DNA from: Halichoerus grypus
Lineage: Eukaryota > Chordata > Mammalia > Carnivora > Phocidae
Assembly: GCF_964656455.1 (NCBI RefSeq)
Contig: NC_135714.1
Span: forward strand, 80,708,403 to 80,772,402
DNA: 64,000 bases
Reading direction: 5' to 3'
Under the pieces are notes generated by a model that saw nothing but the letters and a program-made list of their open reading frames with translations, ran no database searches and had not been told where the DNA came from. The number at the start of each line of letters is the position of its first letter. The stretch's first letter is position 1. Made by a program: the position numbers and the translations under genes. This document shows, piece by piece, positions 46,744 to 58,300 of the stretch.

Positions 46744-46939
46744 CTTTTCTTTTTAAGATTTTATCTATTTATTTGAGAGAGGGACAGAAATAGTGACAGG
46801 GAGCATAAGCCTGGGAGGAAAGGGAGAAGCAGGCTCCCCACTGAGCAGGAAGCCTGATACAGGGCCCAATCCTAGGACCCTGGGATTATGACCTGACTCG
46901 AAGGCAGACGCTTAACTGACTGAGCCACCCAGGTGCTCC
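46744..46939 (-). mobile_element. Can-SINE
   Basis: Reverse orientation, ending GAGCCACCCAGGTGCTCC. Flanks CTCACTGCTGTTTTC / CTCACTACATGTTTTC. Confidence 0.93.
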
Positions 46940-47805
46940 TCACTACATGTTTTCATCCATGCACTGGTAACAAGGAAAAAGTACCGATAGTCTGATCCAG
47001 TTGATTCTACATGAGTGCTCCTTGAAGAAATAGCATCTTATATTTACAACTTTTGAGGATCCTATCAGTGAAAATAAAGTTCAGAATATCCTGTGTAACC
47101 TTAATGACATATCTCGAAATGTTTTGTTCTGTTGAAACAAAGTGATGCTTCAGAGATGGTAAGAACAAAATGGGAGTGTCCTTAAAATAAACAGAATATG
47201 TTATTTGGGGACCTAGCATAAGCAAAAAGAGGGAGATTACTCAAAATCTCTTTTAAATGGAAGAAGTTAGAGAAGAAAAGAATGAAACTAAGTCTCAGGA
47301 ACAGGGAATTTGAATGACCTCAAAACCTCCTCTGTCTGTAATTTGCGCTCTTCATGTCTGCTTCATTCTCTTTCACTGCAAACTGTCTCCAAATTGTAGG
47401 AAAACATGGCTGCCAAAAACTCTGAACTTCACTGTCATACTATAGGCCTTGCCACCATAATGGTATTGACTCCCATGGTCTTGTGCTAAACTAATCGCAG
47501 GGAAGGAAGAGTTCTAAGTCATGGGCCCACATCTAGACCACAAACGATGAAGTCCAGCAAGGGTGGGTTGTTATGATTGGCCTGACTTAGGTTATATACT
47601 CCTCTTGGACCAGTCAACTCTGCCCGGGAAAGGGGTAGCATTTGTAATAATGTAGTAACTATCGTGTGAGTCAGAGAGTTGAAGGAGAAGGAAGAGTAGT
47701 TTATAGAAAGGTGAAAGGAGTGATGGGATCTCAAGAAAGGAGTGTAAATTTAGCATAGAAAAAAAAAAAAAAACAAGACAAAACCTTCATTAAAATCATA
47801 CACAG
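46940..47805. other. Intergenic sequence with no recognised feature
   Basis: Nothing supportable. Short facing open frames at 47007-47225 and 47519-47734 look like chance. Confidence 0.45.
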
Positions 47806-47907
47806 GGGCGCCTGGGTGGCTCAGTCGATTAAGTGTCTACCTTTGGCTCAGGTCATGATCCTGGGCTCTCTCACTCTGAAATAAATAAAAATCTTAAAAA
47901 AAAAAAA
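47806..47907 (+). mobile_element. Can-SINE with internal deletion
   Basis: The head runs to CAGGTCATGATCCTGG, then jumps directly to GCTCTCTCACTCTGAAATAA. About 80 bases of the middle are missing while both ends are intact. Confidence 0.92.
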
Positions 47908-48175
47908 TGGATGGATAATTAACTAGATCAACCAACCTAGATATTATAAGATAAATAAGCTCTAATAGAATAAAAACTGAGCATATTTTGAAAAAACAAT
48001 AAGATGAAAACATCCAGAGGAATACATATCAATGTATTAGCAATGGTTATTTCTGGGGAATGTGTGGGGGGAAGGGTCGTGCAGATACTTGCATGTTTGA
48101 CACACCTATAGTGTTTGAAATTTTTATGATCATATGTACTTTTGTAGTGTACCAAAGCTTATGAAGAAATAGCAA
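47908..48175 (+). mobile_element. Old L1 3'-end-like remnant
   Basis: AATGGTTATTTCTGGGGAAT is typical of L1M 3' regions. Boundaries uncertain. Confidence 0.4.
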
Positions 48176-49136
48176 ACAAAGATAGAAGACCCAAGATTCC
48201 TTAAAAGTCTGTTAAGCAACAGTAATAGAGGAATATTATATACTGGGAAACTAAGAGAGGTGTCATGTGTGATGAAAAACACACCAGAACCTATAAAATA
48301 TAACAGTCATCAATTCTGTGGATTTGAAATGAAGAGCGAGAACAGTTCTCCTGCTCTCTGGGAGAAGAATATCTGCAAAAGAAATAACAGACAAGCTGAT
48401 GAAATGGGTATGATACTTACATGAGGTCGCAAAGTACGTTCAAGTCTAGATAGATAAAAAAGAAAAATAAGTAATTAGAGGAATCTGAGGCAAGAGAAAG
48501 TTAGTTAGGGATAGTTCAAAGATTTCTAAGGCCTAGGTTGTGGAGATAAACCCATAACCAATACTTCCCAAATGAGGTAGAGAGTAAATTTAGTTGGTTC
48601 AAGAAGCTAAAAGCATAGTATGACACAAAGTGATGAGTATGCTTCCCCAGTGAGAATGGAACTCAGAAGTGTAATGCATGGTCTGTTTAGGTAGAACTTG
48701 TCATTTGTTTTAACAAATTTAAAAATTGCCAGGCACTACTCTCAGCAGAGACAGAATTTCAGTTTAGAGCAGATTATTTTTGGTGGGGGGGTATAGAATC
48801 ACCCGAGTGGCTGCTTTTGGTTATATAAATGTAAGAACACAGGCACCCCATACCCTTTATTTTGTCTTGACAAAGGCTGCCCTTCCACATGCTTCTTGAT
48901 ATGCAAATTTTCATAGAAAACAAGGAGCCTCCTGGGTGGAAAGGAACCAAGACCCTGACCTCTTCTCTTCTGATATTCCAATATATTACAATCTATTTAG
49001 TGGATTGAGATGGTGCCCTCTGGCAGTAAAGGACACCAAAGGCACCAGGAATTAGCCCTGAAGAAAGGGGGCATCTGGCGACAGGGACAAATCCCTATGT
49101 CGCATAGCATATGGCTCACAAGCTTTTCTCTTTTCT
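48176..49136. other. Intergenic sequence with no recognised feature
   Basis: Nothing supportable. Moderately AT-rich. Confidence 0.45.
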
Positions 49137-49322
49137 TTTAATTTTATTTATTTATTTATTTGACAGAGAGAGAGCAAGCGCACAAGCAGGGGGAGTGGCA
49201 GGCAGAAGGAGAGGGAGAAGCAGACTGAGCAGGGAGCCCTACGGGGGGCTGGATCCCAGGACCCCAGGATCATGACCCGAGCCGAAGGCAGATGCTCAAC
49301 CGACTGAGCCACCCACGTGCCC
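49137..49322 (-). mobile_element. Can-SINE
   Basis: Reverse orientation, ending GAGCCACCCACGTGCCCC. Similar CT-rich CTTTTCTCTTTTC / CTCTTCTCCTTTC flanks. The head contains a chance CACGTG. Confidence 0.94.
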
Positions 49323-50119
49323 CACTCTTCTCCTTTCTACCTCACAACTTGTCTTGGAGAGTGTGTTCTTAAATGTGTTAAAATGCTATAGCTTTGGGGG
49401 CGCAAACCTACAATGACCGGTGCCCCATGTTGACCAGCGAAGTATTATTGTATTAGTAGACAGAATCATAACCCCAAACTAGAGCTGTTGGTGAACTGGT
49501 ATGCTTCTTCAATTCTTTTTTCTGTAGCTAAGCAGTTTAGGATTAGAACAGGTCTTCTTGGACTGAATAAGTTTCCAGGCTTTTTTAGTAATTCAGGGGG
49601 TAATGCCAAAACAGAGCACACTCCTCCAATAATGAGTAGAAAATAACAAATTCAAGAAAGATGTTCTAGGTATAAATTTAGAGAAGCACAATTGGGTTGT
49701 GATTTTAACCAAGAAACTGAAATGAAGTGGTTGCAATATATTCTGCCTGAACAACTGTGCTTTAACAAGGGAGAGGGAGTTAGTGGTAGTCTCCCTGTCA
49801 TATTTAAAAGGAAAGTTGAGAAAGATAATTTGGGCTGTTCCACCTGCATATTCAGAGCCTTGGAACACAAATATGGTAGCTGACCTGTGAGCCAGGAATC
49901 TCTTCCTATTCTAGACTAACGAAGTTGGTGACACTTGTTGTTATTAAGTAGGTTATAAAACTTAAAGGTAGCCCTATAAAATTAATCCTAAAAATTACTT
50001 CCAGATGAATGCTAATGAAAATAAGTGAATCTCTTTTCTACCTAACCAAACATGATTCTTTTCCTGAATTCTTTGTCCTGGTTAATGATAAAAATCACCT
50101 TCTAGCCACTCTTTTTTCT

Positions 50120-50374
50120 TCAAATCTTGTCATCAGCCCTCCAGTGACTCTTTCTCTCATCCTCCATATCTAAATAATCATCAGGAATAAACAATTCTTT
50201 TAACATTCCCAAACATCCCCTCATCTCTTCATTCTCACTTACCTTAGTGTAGTGGACATCTTTAGATCCATAGCTCAGCTTCTCCTTCCTCTGGTAACAG
50301 TGATTCTCTTTTTCTGATGACCTACTCCTCTCCCACTCTAACCCTGTGGTCCTACTGGGGTCCCTCTCAGACAT
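50120..50374 (-). other. Unassigned 84-codon open frame with an internal splice-donor motif
   Basis: A hydrophilic predicted peptide rich in Glu, Arg, Lys and Ser (starts MSERDPSRTTGLEWERSRSS; ends in an acidic segment with LKELFIPDDYLDMEDER). I do not recognise it. The frame contains AAGGTAAGTGAG, a near-ideal donor, about half-way along, so it might be part of an old exon or a non-coding transcript. No partner exon, promoter or poly(A) site was found. It could be chance. Confidence 0.2.
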
Positions 50375-50554
50375 CTTCTTACTCTAGCCACAAGTAGAGG
50401 CACAGGACCCAGGGGAGGAAATTAAAAGGGGAGACAAACTTGAGAGGATGTACTTCAGAAATTTAACCTTCTGCAAGTCAAGGTTATTGTAGTTGTCTTG
50501 GTAGATAACTCCCCAGCAGTGGTCTCTCCCCAGATGGTTAGCCTAAGGCAGTAA

Positions 50555-50755
50555 GTCCCCATACTATTGACATTTGGGGTCAGATAAATCTTGGTTGTGG
50601 GGGCTGTTCGGTGCATTGCAGGATGTTTAGCAGTATTCTTGGTTTCTACTCATCAGATGCCAGTAGCACCCTTTCCTGAAGTTGTGACCAAAAAGCCTCC
50701 AGATATTGCCAAATGCCCCCTGGAAGGCAAAATCACTTTAGGTTGAGAACTGGTT
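50555..50755 (-). mobile_element. MER5A-like hAT MITE
   Basis: CTATTGACATTTGGGGTCAG, GTGCATTGCAGGATGTTTAG, CAGATGCCAGTAGCACCC, AGATATTGCCAAATGCCCCC and AGGTTGAGAACTGG are the reverse MER5A blocks in order. Confidence 0.9.
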
Positions 50756-51099
50756 TAAGCTATTTATGGTGATTCTCTTACTTTTTCCTGTGGTAGATTT
50801 AGGACTGAGTTGAGATCCCCAACCTGGCCAATGTGTTATTAAGGAATTGTCCACTAGAGGGCTTCTAGGAAGAGGTCCTCACTCCTAGGAAAGTGAACCT
50901 GAAAAGAGACGTTCTTGCCAGAAGTTGTGTCTGCGTGTAAGTACTTAAACTGCCGCAGCTATCTGGTAATCATAGAATAAGCCCTAGGATGAAGCCAATA
51001 TGGAGGGAGAAATGGAGAAATGTAGAGAAATGCAAGAAATGGGCATCCTTAAGTACTGAGCTGATGATTTCCTTGCACGTTCATGCAATGTAATAATAC

Positions 51100-51400
51100 A
51101 TACCCATTAAAATAATAAGATGTGTTTCTAGTTATTGACATAGAAAAATATCTATACTATATTATTGACTAAAACAGTACATTATATAAAGGCATGTATA
51201 ATATAATACTTTTTTTTTAATTGAAGATGATTGGGAAGGATGTTTACCAAAATGTTAACAGTGGTTTTAGCTGGGTAGTAGGTCTCTGGTCAATTTTACA
51301 TTCTTTATGCTGTTCTGGAATACTTAAGTGTGTTATAACCAGCTTGTATCGCTTTTAAAATCAGAAAATAAATGTTATTTTCATGTCAAAAGCAAAAACC
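51100..51400 (+). mobile_element. Old L1 3'-end-like remnant
   Basis: Contains AACAGTGGTTTTAGCTGGGT and CATTCTTTATGCTGTTCTGG, typical of old L1 3' ends. Diverged. Confidence 0.5.
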
Positions 51401-51420
51401 AATAATGGTAAAGTCACCTT

Positions 51421-51614
51421 TTTTTTTTTTAAGATTTTATTTATTTATTTGACAGAGAGAGAGCCCAAGCAGGGGGAGTGGCAGGCAGGGGGAGAGGGAG
51501 AAATAGGCTCCTAGCTGAGCAAGGAGCCAGACATGGAGCTCGGTCCCAGGACTCTGGGATCATGACCTGAGCCGAAGGCAGACGCTTAACCGACTGGGCC
51601 ACCCAGGTGCCCCA
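51421..51614 (-). mobile_element. Can-SINE, young
   Basis: Reverse orientation, near consensus. Flanks AATGGTAAAGTCACCTT / AATGGCAAAGTCACTTT. Confidence 0.95.
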
Positions 51615-52045
51615 ATGGCAAAGTCACTTTAAAAGAATGGCTTCTAGACCAACTTGACTGGACTGTAAAAGATAGAAAGCATTAACACATCAAAAGAAAG
51701 AAAGTGTGAATGTGTCAGCCCCCGAAGGACTGGTCTACTATGGAAGCACTGAATGAGAAGAGAAATTTAGGCAGTACTCATCCAAGTACTATCCAAGAGA
51801 GGGAGAATCATGGCCAGTGGAGAGGCTTTACTGACAAGACCATTCTTATTGTGTTGATGAGTTATTTCAGGCACCCTCAGCCTAATGCGTTAAATTATAA
51901 CAAAAGAGAGAGAAAAACCAAACCTATCATGTTAGGAATGAAAGAGTATTAAAAACCAAAAATTCAGAAAAGATTTTTAAAACTTACATGAACATGTTAT
52001 ATACAACTCTGTTGCAAAAAAAAGTTTTTTAAAGAATTTAGTTAA

Positions 52046-52096
52046 GGGGGTACCTGGGTGGCTTAGTCGGTTAAGCGTCTGACTTAGGCTCAGCCA
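52046..52096 (+). mobile_element. Can-SINE head only (3' part missing)
   Basis: GGGGGTACCTGGGTGGCTTA to GACTTAGGCTCAG, then unrelated sequence. The CT-rich middle and tail are absent. Confidence 0.85.
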
Positions 52097-52309
52097 AGAA
52101 GAGTCATGGCTAAATACACTAGTAAAAACACAAAAAATTGAGAAGATGGTCAAAGTGTTAGCTCTCCCCAAAACAAACGGCCTAAATGGTTTAATTGATA
52201 AATTATATCACATTTCAGAGAGCGGATACCATACATTCTATTTAATATTTTGGAGCAAATATAAAAAGATGGGAAACTTCTCAATTAATTTTAAGAGGCT
52301 AACATGATT

Positions 52310-52705
52310 CAGACATCAAAACCAGACAAAGAACGAAACTTAAAATTAAATCTATAGAAACAATCACTTAAAAATAGAGAAAAAAGGAGGGTGGGAGGTG
52401 ATTGAAATGGGCCAACGGGGTAAAAATACAAACTTTCAGTTATAAAACAAATAAGTCCGGGGATGTAATGTACAACCTGGATACTATAGTTAATAATACT
52501 GTATTGCATATTTGGAAGTTGCAAAGGGAGTGTATCTTTAAAGTTCTCATAACAAGAAAAAATGTTTAACTATGTACAGTGATGGATGTTGGCTAGACTT
52601 ACTGTGGTGATCATTTTTCAATATATACAATTATTGAATCATTATGTTGTATACTTGAAACTAATATAACATTATATATCTATTATACCTTAATAAAATT
52701 TAAAA
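52310..52705 (+). mobile_element. L1 3' end
   Basis: GATACTATAGTTAATAATAC, GTATACTTGAAACTAATATA and a poly(A)-like end give the familiar L1 3' UTR order. Confidence 0.8.
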
Positions 52706-53949
52706 AAAGAGGAAAAAGAATTCCAAATAAAATATTAGACAAATATGCCCATTATGTCTTAAAATGAATCATGGCAAAGTAAGATTTATTCCAGCAATGC
52801 AAAATAATGTATTTATTTAAAAGCCTATTATATGTATGCATGTATTATGTATAAAATTGATGGCCTTAAGCCCTTATAGGAAAAAGTTCACAAACTCATC
52901 GAGATAAATACTGAAAATATGTTTAATAAAAATTCAGCGGCCATTTCAGATTCAAACTAGAATTGTAATCTACTTCTTTATTATCATAATAATTACTTAT
53001 CTGAAACAAATAGCCAGTTAGTCATTCTTAACAGTGAAATCTTACAGGCATTCATCTGAAGCCACTCGTGGATATTTTCATTCTTTTTGAAATCTTTACC
53101 AAGATAATTGTTGTTAAGGCTTTCTCTACGTATTCACTTAAGCAAAATTTCTGAACATAGCTGAGAAACTTCAATACCTACAAGCCTAGGCAGATGGCAT
53201 AAATGCATGACACAGACCGGGTATAATAAAGTATTTTTTTGCTGCAAAAAAGAATGCTATCTTCTTTTTTCAAGAAATGTATGACACATGGGTATAAGGA
53301 CGGTTTCCTGTCCTCTGAACTTTACTATGAGAAACACAGCAATGCAAGTATAATGATAAATGTCAACTGACGACAGCATTAATGTGGGGAAATTCTGTAG
53401 AGTGATGATAGCCGTGTGTGTGCTTGCTTGCAGGGAAGCAGAAAAACACACACACAAGGAGAGCTTCAGGTGTGACTCTATCAGTCTGACTCTTACATGT
53501 AATTGTGAACAATTAACAAATCAGAGGTGGGCCTCAGGGATGTGATGTGGGTATTATAAGTCTTCTGTTTACACTGTCTATCTATGAAACAGAAGAAATT
53601 GTTCCACAGGATAAGAATTCCCCAAAAGATAGTGTTGAAATCTTTTATTGAGACCACATTCATATGGTGACCAGATCCCTGGTGTGTCTTCTGGTAATAT
53701 TTGGCTTTGGTTTTCCTTAGTCCCTCTGTAATTTGGGATCTCTGACCTCTGCTTGTTGTCTTGCCCCTCAGTACTATCTCCTGCCACCAGGATTTCCCTC
53801 AAGCCTCAAAATTTTCTAATTCATGTTCACATCGCCTGGATAGCTTTTTCTCTTCAGTACACGTAACATTTTCTATCTTGAACATGTCTTAATGTTTAGT
53901 TTTCAGCGTATGTAAAACAAATTAGTGTAGTTCAAAATTTTTAACTTTT
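52706..53949. other. Intergenic sequence with no recognised feature
   Basis: AT-rich. Contains a short (CA)n near 53450. No supportable gene. Confidence 0.45.
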
Positions 53950-54173
53950 AAAAAAAGATTTTATTTATTTATTTGAGATAGAGCGAGAGCGAGCAAGGGA
54001 GAAAGAGAGAGAGAGAGAGAGAGAGCACAAGCTGGGGGGGAGGGGCAAAAGGAGAGGGAGAAGCAGACTTCCCACTGAGCAGGGGGCCTGAGCTGGGGCT
54101 CAATCCCAGGACCCTGAGATCATGACCTGAGCCGAAGGCAGCCGCTTAACCGACTGAGCCACTCAGGTGTCCC
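53950..54173 (-). mobile_element. Can-SINE with long (GA)n
   Basis: Reverse orientation, ending GAGCCACTCAGGTGTCCC. The GA tract at 54005-54026 is expanded. Confidence 0.94.
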
Positions 54174-54239
54174 AACTTTTTTTTTTTTACTTAAAATGAA
54201 GAGTATTTGTATACAAGTTAGAGGAATAATAGTAGAAAT

Positions 54240-54490
54240 TACTTCTGCTTTATCATGTGTCAAGCAATGTTCTAAGGACTTTACATGTGAAATCTCATCT
54301 AACCGCCCCCCCCCCCACCAACCCTATGAGATAGGTACTGTTATTATCCTTATTTTCAGACGAGGAAATTGAGGCACGGAGATGTAAAGTATATCATACA
54401 GGCTCACGCTGCTAACAGGTGCGGCAGCAGACTGTGAACCCACGCTGTGTGGCTCTGGAATGTGGCTCTCTCCCAGCCACTTTGCCGTGT
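54240..54490 (-). mobile_element. MIR carrying a poly(C) run
   Basis: Reverse MIR: GTCAAGCAATGTTCTAAGGA, CCCTATGAGATAGGTACTGT, GAGGAAATTGAGGCACGGAG, TGTGAACCCACGCTG. C13 at 54305-54317 sits inside. Confidence 0.9.
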
Positions 54491-54754
54491 TGCTGTGAGA
54501 CCACAGACCAAAAAAATGAAGGGAAATAGTCCTTCTTTTACACACGCCAATGCTTCTCATTTATCATACTATTTGGAATGCATACTATGAAAAAAAAGTG
54601 GTCTTCTGGGAATGGTACAAATGTTAAAAAGCAAACAAACAAATAACCAGCAAGTGCTACAGAAACCCAAGAAATATATAAACTCAGTAGGAAATAAAAC
54701 AGATTAACCAATTACATTAGTGATTTATTATAATCAGATTTGCAGTTAACTTTA

Positions 54755-54931
54755 TTTTTATTTTATTTTTTTAGAGAGAGAGAGGGAGGCAGAGGGAGAC
54801 AGAGAATCTTAAGCAGCCTTCACGTCCAGTGCATGAGCCTGACTCTGGGCTCAATCTCACAACCCTGAGATCATGACCTGAGCCCAAGTCAAGAGTCAGC
54901 CGATTAACCGACTGAGCCACCCAGGCGCCCC
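54755..54931 (-). mobile_element. Can-SINE, older
   Basis: Reverse orientation, ending GAGCCACCCAGGCGCCCC. Target duplication TTGCAGTTAACTTTA. Confidence 0.94.
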
Positions 54932-54969
54932 TTGCAGTTAACTTTAATCCAGTTCATGACAAATTGTTC

Positions 54970-55375
54970 TTTTTTTTTTTAAGATTTTTTAAAATTTGGG
55001 GTACCTTGGTGGCTCAGCTGGTTAAGTGTCTGCCTTCAGCTCAGGTTATGATCCCAGGGTCCTGGGATTGAGCCCCTATGGGGCTCCCTGCTCCGCGAGG
55101 AGTCTGCTTCTCCCTCTCCCTCTGCCTGCCACTCCCCCGCTTGTGCTCTCTCTCTGTCAAAGAAATAGATAAAATCTTTTTAAAAATTAAAAAAAAAAGG
55201 TTTTTAAAAATTTTTATTTATTTATTGAAGAGAAAGAGAGTGCTCACACAGGGGGGAGGGGCAGAGGGAGAAGCAGATTCCCTGCTGAGCAGGGAGCCCG
55301 ATTCAGGACTCATCCCAGGAGATCATGACCTGACCTGAAGGCAGAGGCTTAACTGACGGAGCCACCCAGGCACCC
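54970..55375 (-). mobile_element. Can-SINE split by a nested Can-SINE (outer element)
   Basis: Minus-strand element in parts 54970-54997 and about 55197-55375. Target duplication ACAAATTGTTCTT on both sides. Confidence 0.93.
54998..55196 (+). mobile_element. Can-SINE nested in another Can-SINE (inner element)
   Basis: Head GGGGTACCTTGGTGGCTCAG, then body and tail. It is bordered by TTTTTAAAA-TTT runs of the outer tail. Confidence 0.92.
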
Positions 55376-58300
55376 AACAAATTGTTCTTGAATCCCTAAT
55401 AAATGCTTTCGACATTTCTCAACAAAACTAACTGAAAACTTCATTTTATTTTCTCTATTTAATTCTGTTTAATTTGGATAAAAATGTTGCTTTAAGCAAA
55501 TCTAATTTAGTTACTCTCCTTGAATTATCATGATAGATTCAGTCTTCATTTGTTCTTCAGTCCTATGAGTTACTGACAGCTTTCTAAATTATTCTAAGAT
55601 TCTGGAGTGCAATGATTTATTATTTGTGCAATAATTTCTGCAAAGCTGCTGAAACCTGGCAAGTCTATAACTAATTACATATATTAGATGAAGCATTTGG
55701 CTCTGACATGAAGTGGGTTTTGTTTTTCTCATCTCTACAGTATGTTCTGTTACTGTGTTATCACTTCCCTATCTATAGGAATGCCTTGTTTCTGTTTTAG
55801 TGGTGTAGAGAGCATATGTATTTGCGCACATTACTTGAAGTTCTCCTAATTAATCTGGAAGATAGAACTGGGAAAGAACAATATACCCAATAGTACTGAA
55901 GTATAGAGCGGAGTCCCCATTTGAAACTAGGATAAGTTTCAGGTATGAGCAGGGATGTCTGGCAAACTGGTAGGATGGGCTCCCCCAGAATCATTAGTAC
56001 GAAGACAAAGTTGTCTCTTGGGAGAAATCACCTTGAAGAAAGACCAGGTCAGAACCAATGGACTTGAGTCTGTCAGAGAGCCTTATTAGGAAGAGAACGG
56101 TGCTTCTGTGGGCCTCCTGGTGGCTGTTATTGAGCTCATTCTCATTTACAAGGGGGTATCTAGGGCGTAGGGAGAGAGAGGGCTCTACGTAAAAGTTGAA
56201 AGTGTGTTTCACTGAAGGCCCTAAGACACTGACACTACTGGTTTGGATTGTCCCTCTCGGAACTGAGAGGGGAGAAGCATATTCCTTCAGTGCCGTTATG
56301 GTAGTGCTTGGTGACAGACACTGGTGGGCTGAAACGCCATGCCTGTTGGAGCCGCGCAGAAGCTGGGAGGCCCCACAAACACAGCAGTGTCTGCAGGGAA
56401 CTTGGTACCTGCAGTGCCCATCCAGGGATCTGGAGGCCTCCCTCAACCTCAGTGGAACCCAGTAGAAGTTGCCACGCACAGCTCCGGCTAGGGAAACAAT
56501 GCTGGCGGAAAAGTTCCAGGTTCCTGTGAGCAAATGTGGTACCTGGTGGGTGGTTGCTGAATCAGGGTGTGTTGGTGAGCATATGTGGGACACCCACTGA
56601 AGATGCCTAAAACACCTCAAGACAGTGAGATTTCAAAAAAGGACTGAAGTCCTGCATTATGCAGGTGATGACATAAGCCAGTGACTACTGGGTTATTCCT
56701 CTTAACATGACCTTATTTGTACCTACAAGTTAGTGGAAGCTGGACAAATGGATATATAAAATACTCTAGAGGTCAGAAGTCATCATCAGAACTATTGAGG
56801 ATATCTGAAGGGAACTTGTGTCATAATAATTTAGAGACAAATAGAACGTGTAATCTGATTTTGTAGCCGTAGTCTACCTTGTTGTATAAAGTCTTATTTA
56901 AGACTAAATAACCCAGACTTTGGAAAATGTACCAGTTTGGACTCTGGTCATTGCCTCACAGAGGTCATGGAACCAAACCGTGTCTGCATGGGGCAGGATG
57001 AGGTTTTATCCCCAAAGGGAAAGGATATGTTTATATTCTGAAAGCAATATTTCCTTTATTTACTCTACCTTTGATAGTAACACTGAGCAAGCTAAGCCTT
57101 AGGATATCTGTCTGCCAATAGCCCCTCCTAAGAGGTCCTTGCCTTTAATACTTTTCTAGAGTTTTACTTCTACATAGAATTCTCGTCTTGTATAAAATCA
57201 CCCTGTCATCTTAACCACAATTGATGTGAACAAAGGCAGTTAGTTATCTGATCCAAGGAAAGCCAATAACCCATTCAGTTAATAGCATACGAGTGGATCT
57301 TTCATAGAAACTCAGTTGGGAATAACTGTAGTTAGGCTGATGAGTATCATCTTTCCTTGAGAGGTGTTCAAATGGTAACACAGGCAAAAACTGAAAGACA
57401 AAGATTGAGAAAAGGTAATTAGTAGAAGCCTATAAGCAGGAGAAGCCAAGAATGAGGAGAAGCTGAAATTAGCGGATGCCATTATTTTGAGAGAAAGAAG
57501 ATGGTCAGTTTATTGGTGGCATCTGGAGAAGGACAGTCAGACACAGAGTGATTGAGTCATTGTTATGGTTGCGCATACAACAAAGGTCACTGGAAGGTTA
57601 ATGAGTCACTAGAACTGCTGAACATCATGACAGACCTTGCAGTTCCCAAGCTATATTCTGTCTCCTTGAGTCCTGGTAACTTGAATATGTCTCTATTTCT
57701 GTAACCTCCTAGACCCTAGCTACCTCCTACACTACTACAATGAATTTTGTCAGTTTAAAAAAAAAAATACTGATTTGAATAGTGAACTTCTTTACATGGT
57801 ATACCTCATAAAGTTAATAATATGAGAATGACAATCTGAAATCAGAATTTAAGAATACTGGATTAGTAAATATCCTCACTTGAAGGGTCTATAATTGTTA
57901 TGTGTATTGAGCATAAAATTTGAGCCCAAGCTTCTAGGTATCTAAGGCAAGAATTAAAAAAATTAAGAACAAAAATATTTTGAAACATTTAACTTTTATC
58001 TCTTTATTTTTCCCTTTCCCTTTCTCTGGGTAGGTGGGCCAGATCTGTGCTTTTTTCACCAAGAAGAAGTATGTACTAAGGATGGATATTGAAGTTGCCA
58101 GGAAAACTTTCTGGCTCTTATTTCAAAAAGCTAAGTCTCAGTAGAGGAGAGAAGTTGCAGGTAGAGACAAAATTGCTTGAAGAAAGCTGAAGTAAAAAAA
58201 CTTCCCTCACTTTAGTACAGAAAGATTCTATATGCTCAATGGGGTCCAGAAGACTTGGGTTTTGGATGCAGGAACCTGGATCATGCTCTTGGGCAGTATT

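Noticed and set aside
49692..49883. Facing open frames of 63-91 codons at 49593-49883
   Set aside because: Overlapping frames on both strands with no motif; chance is the simpler view.
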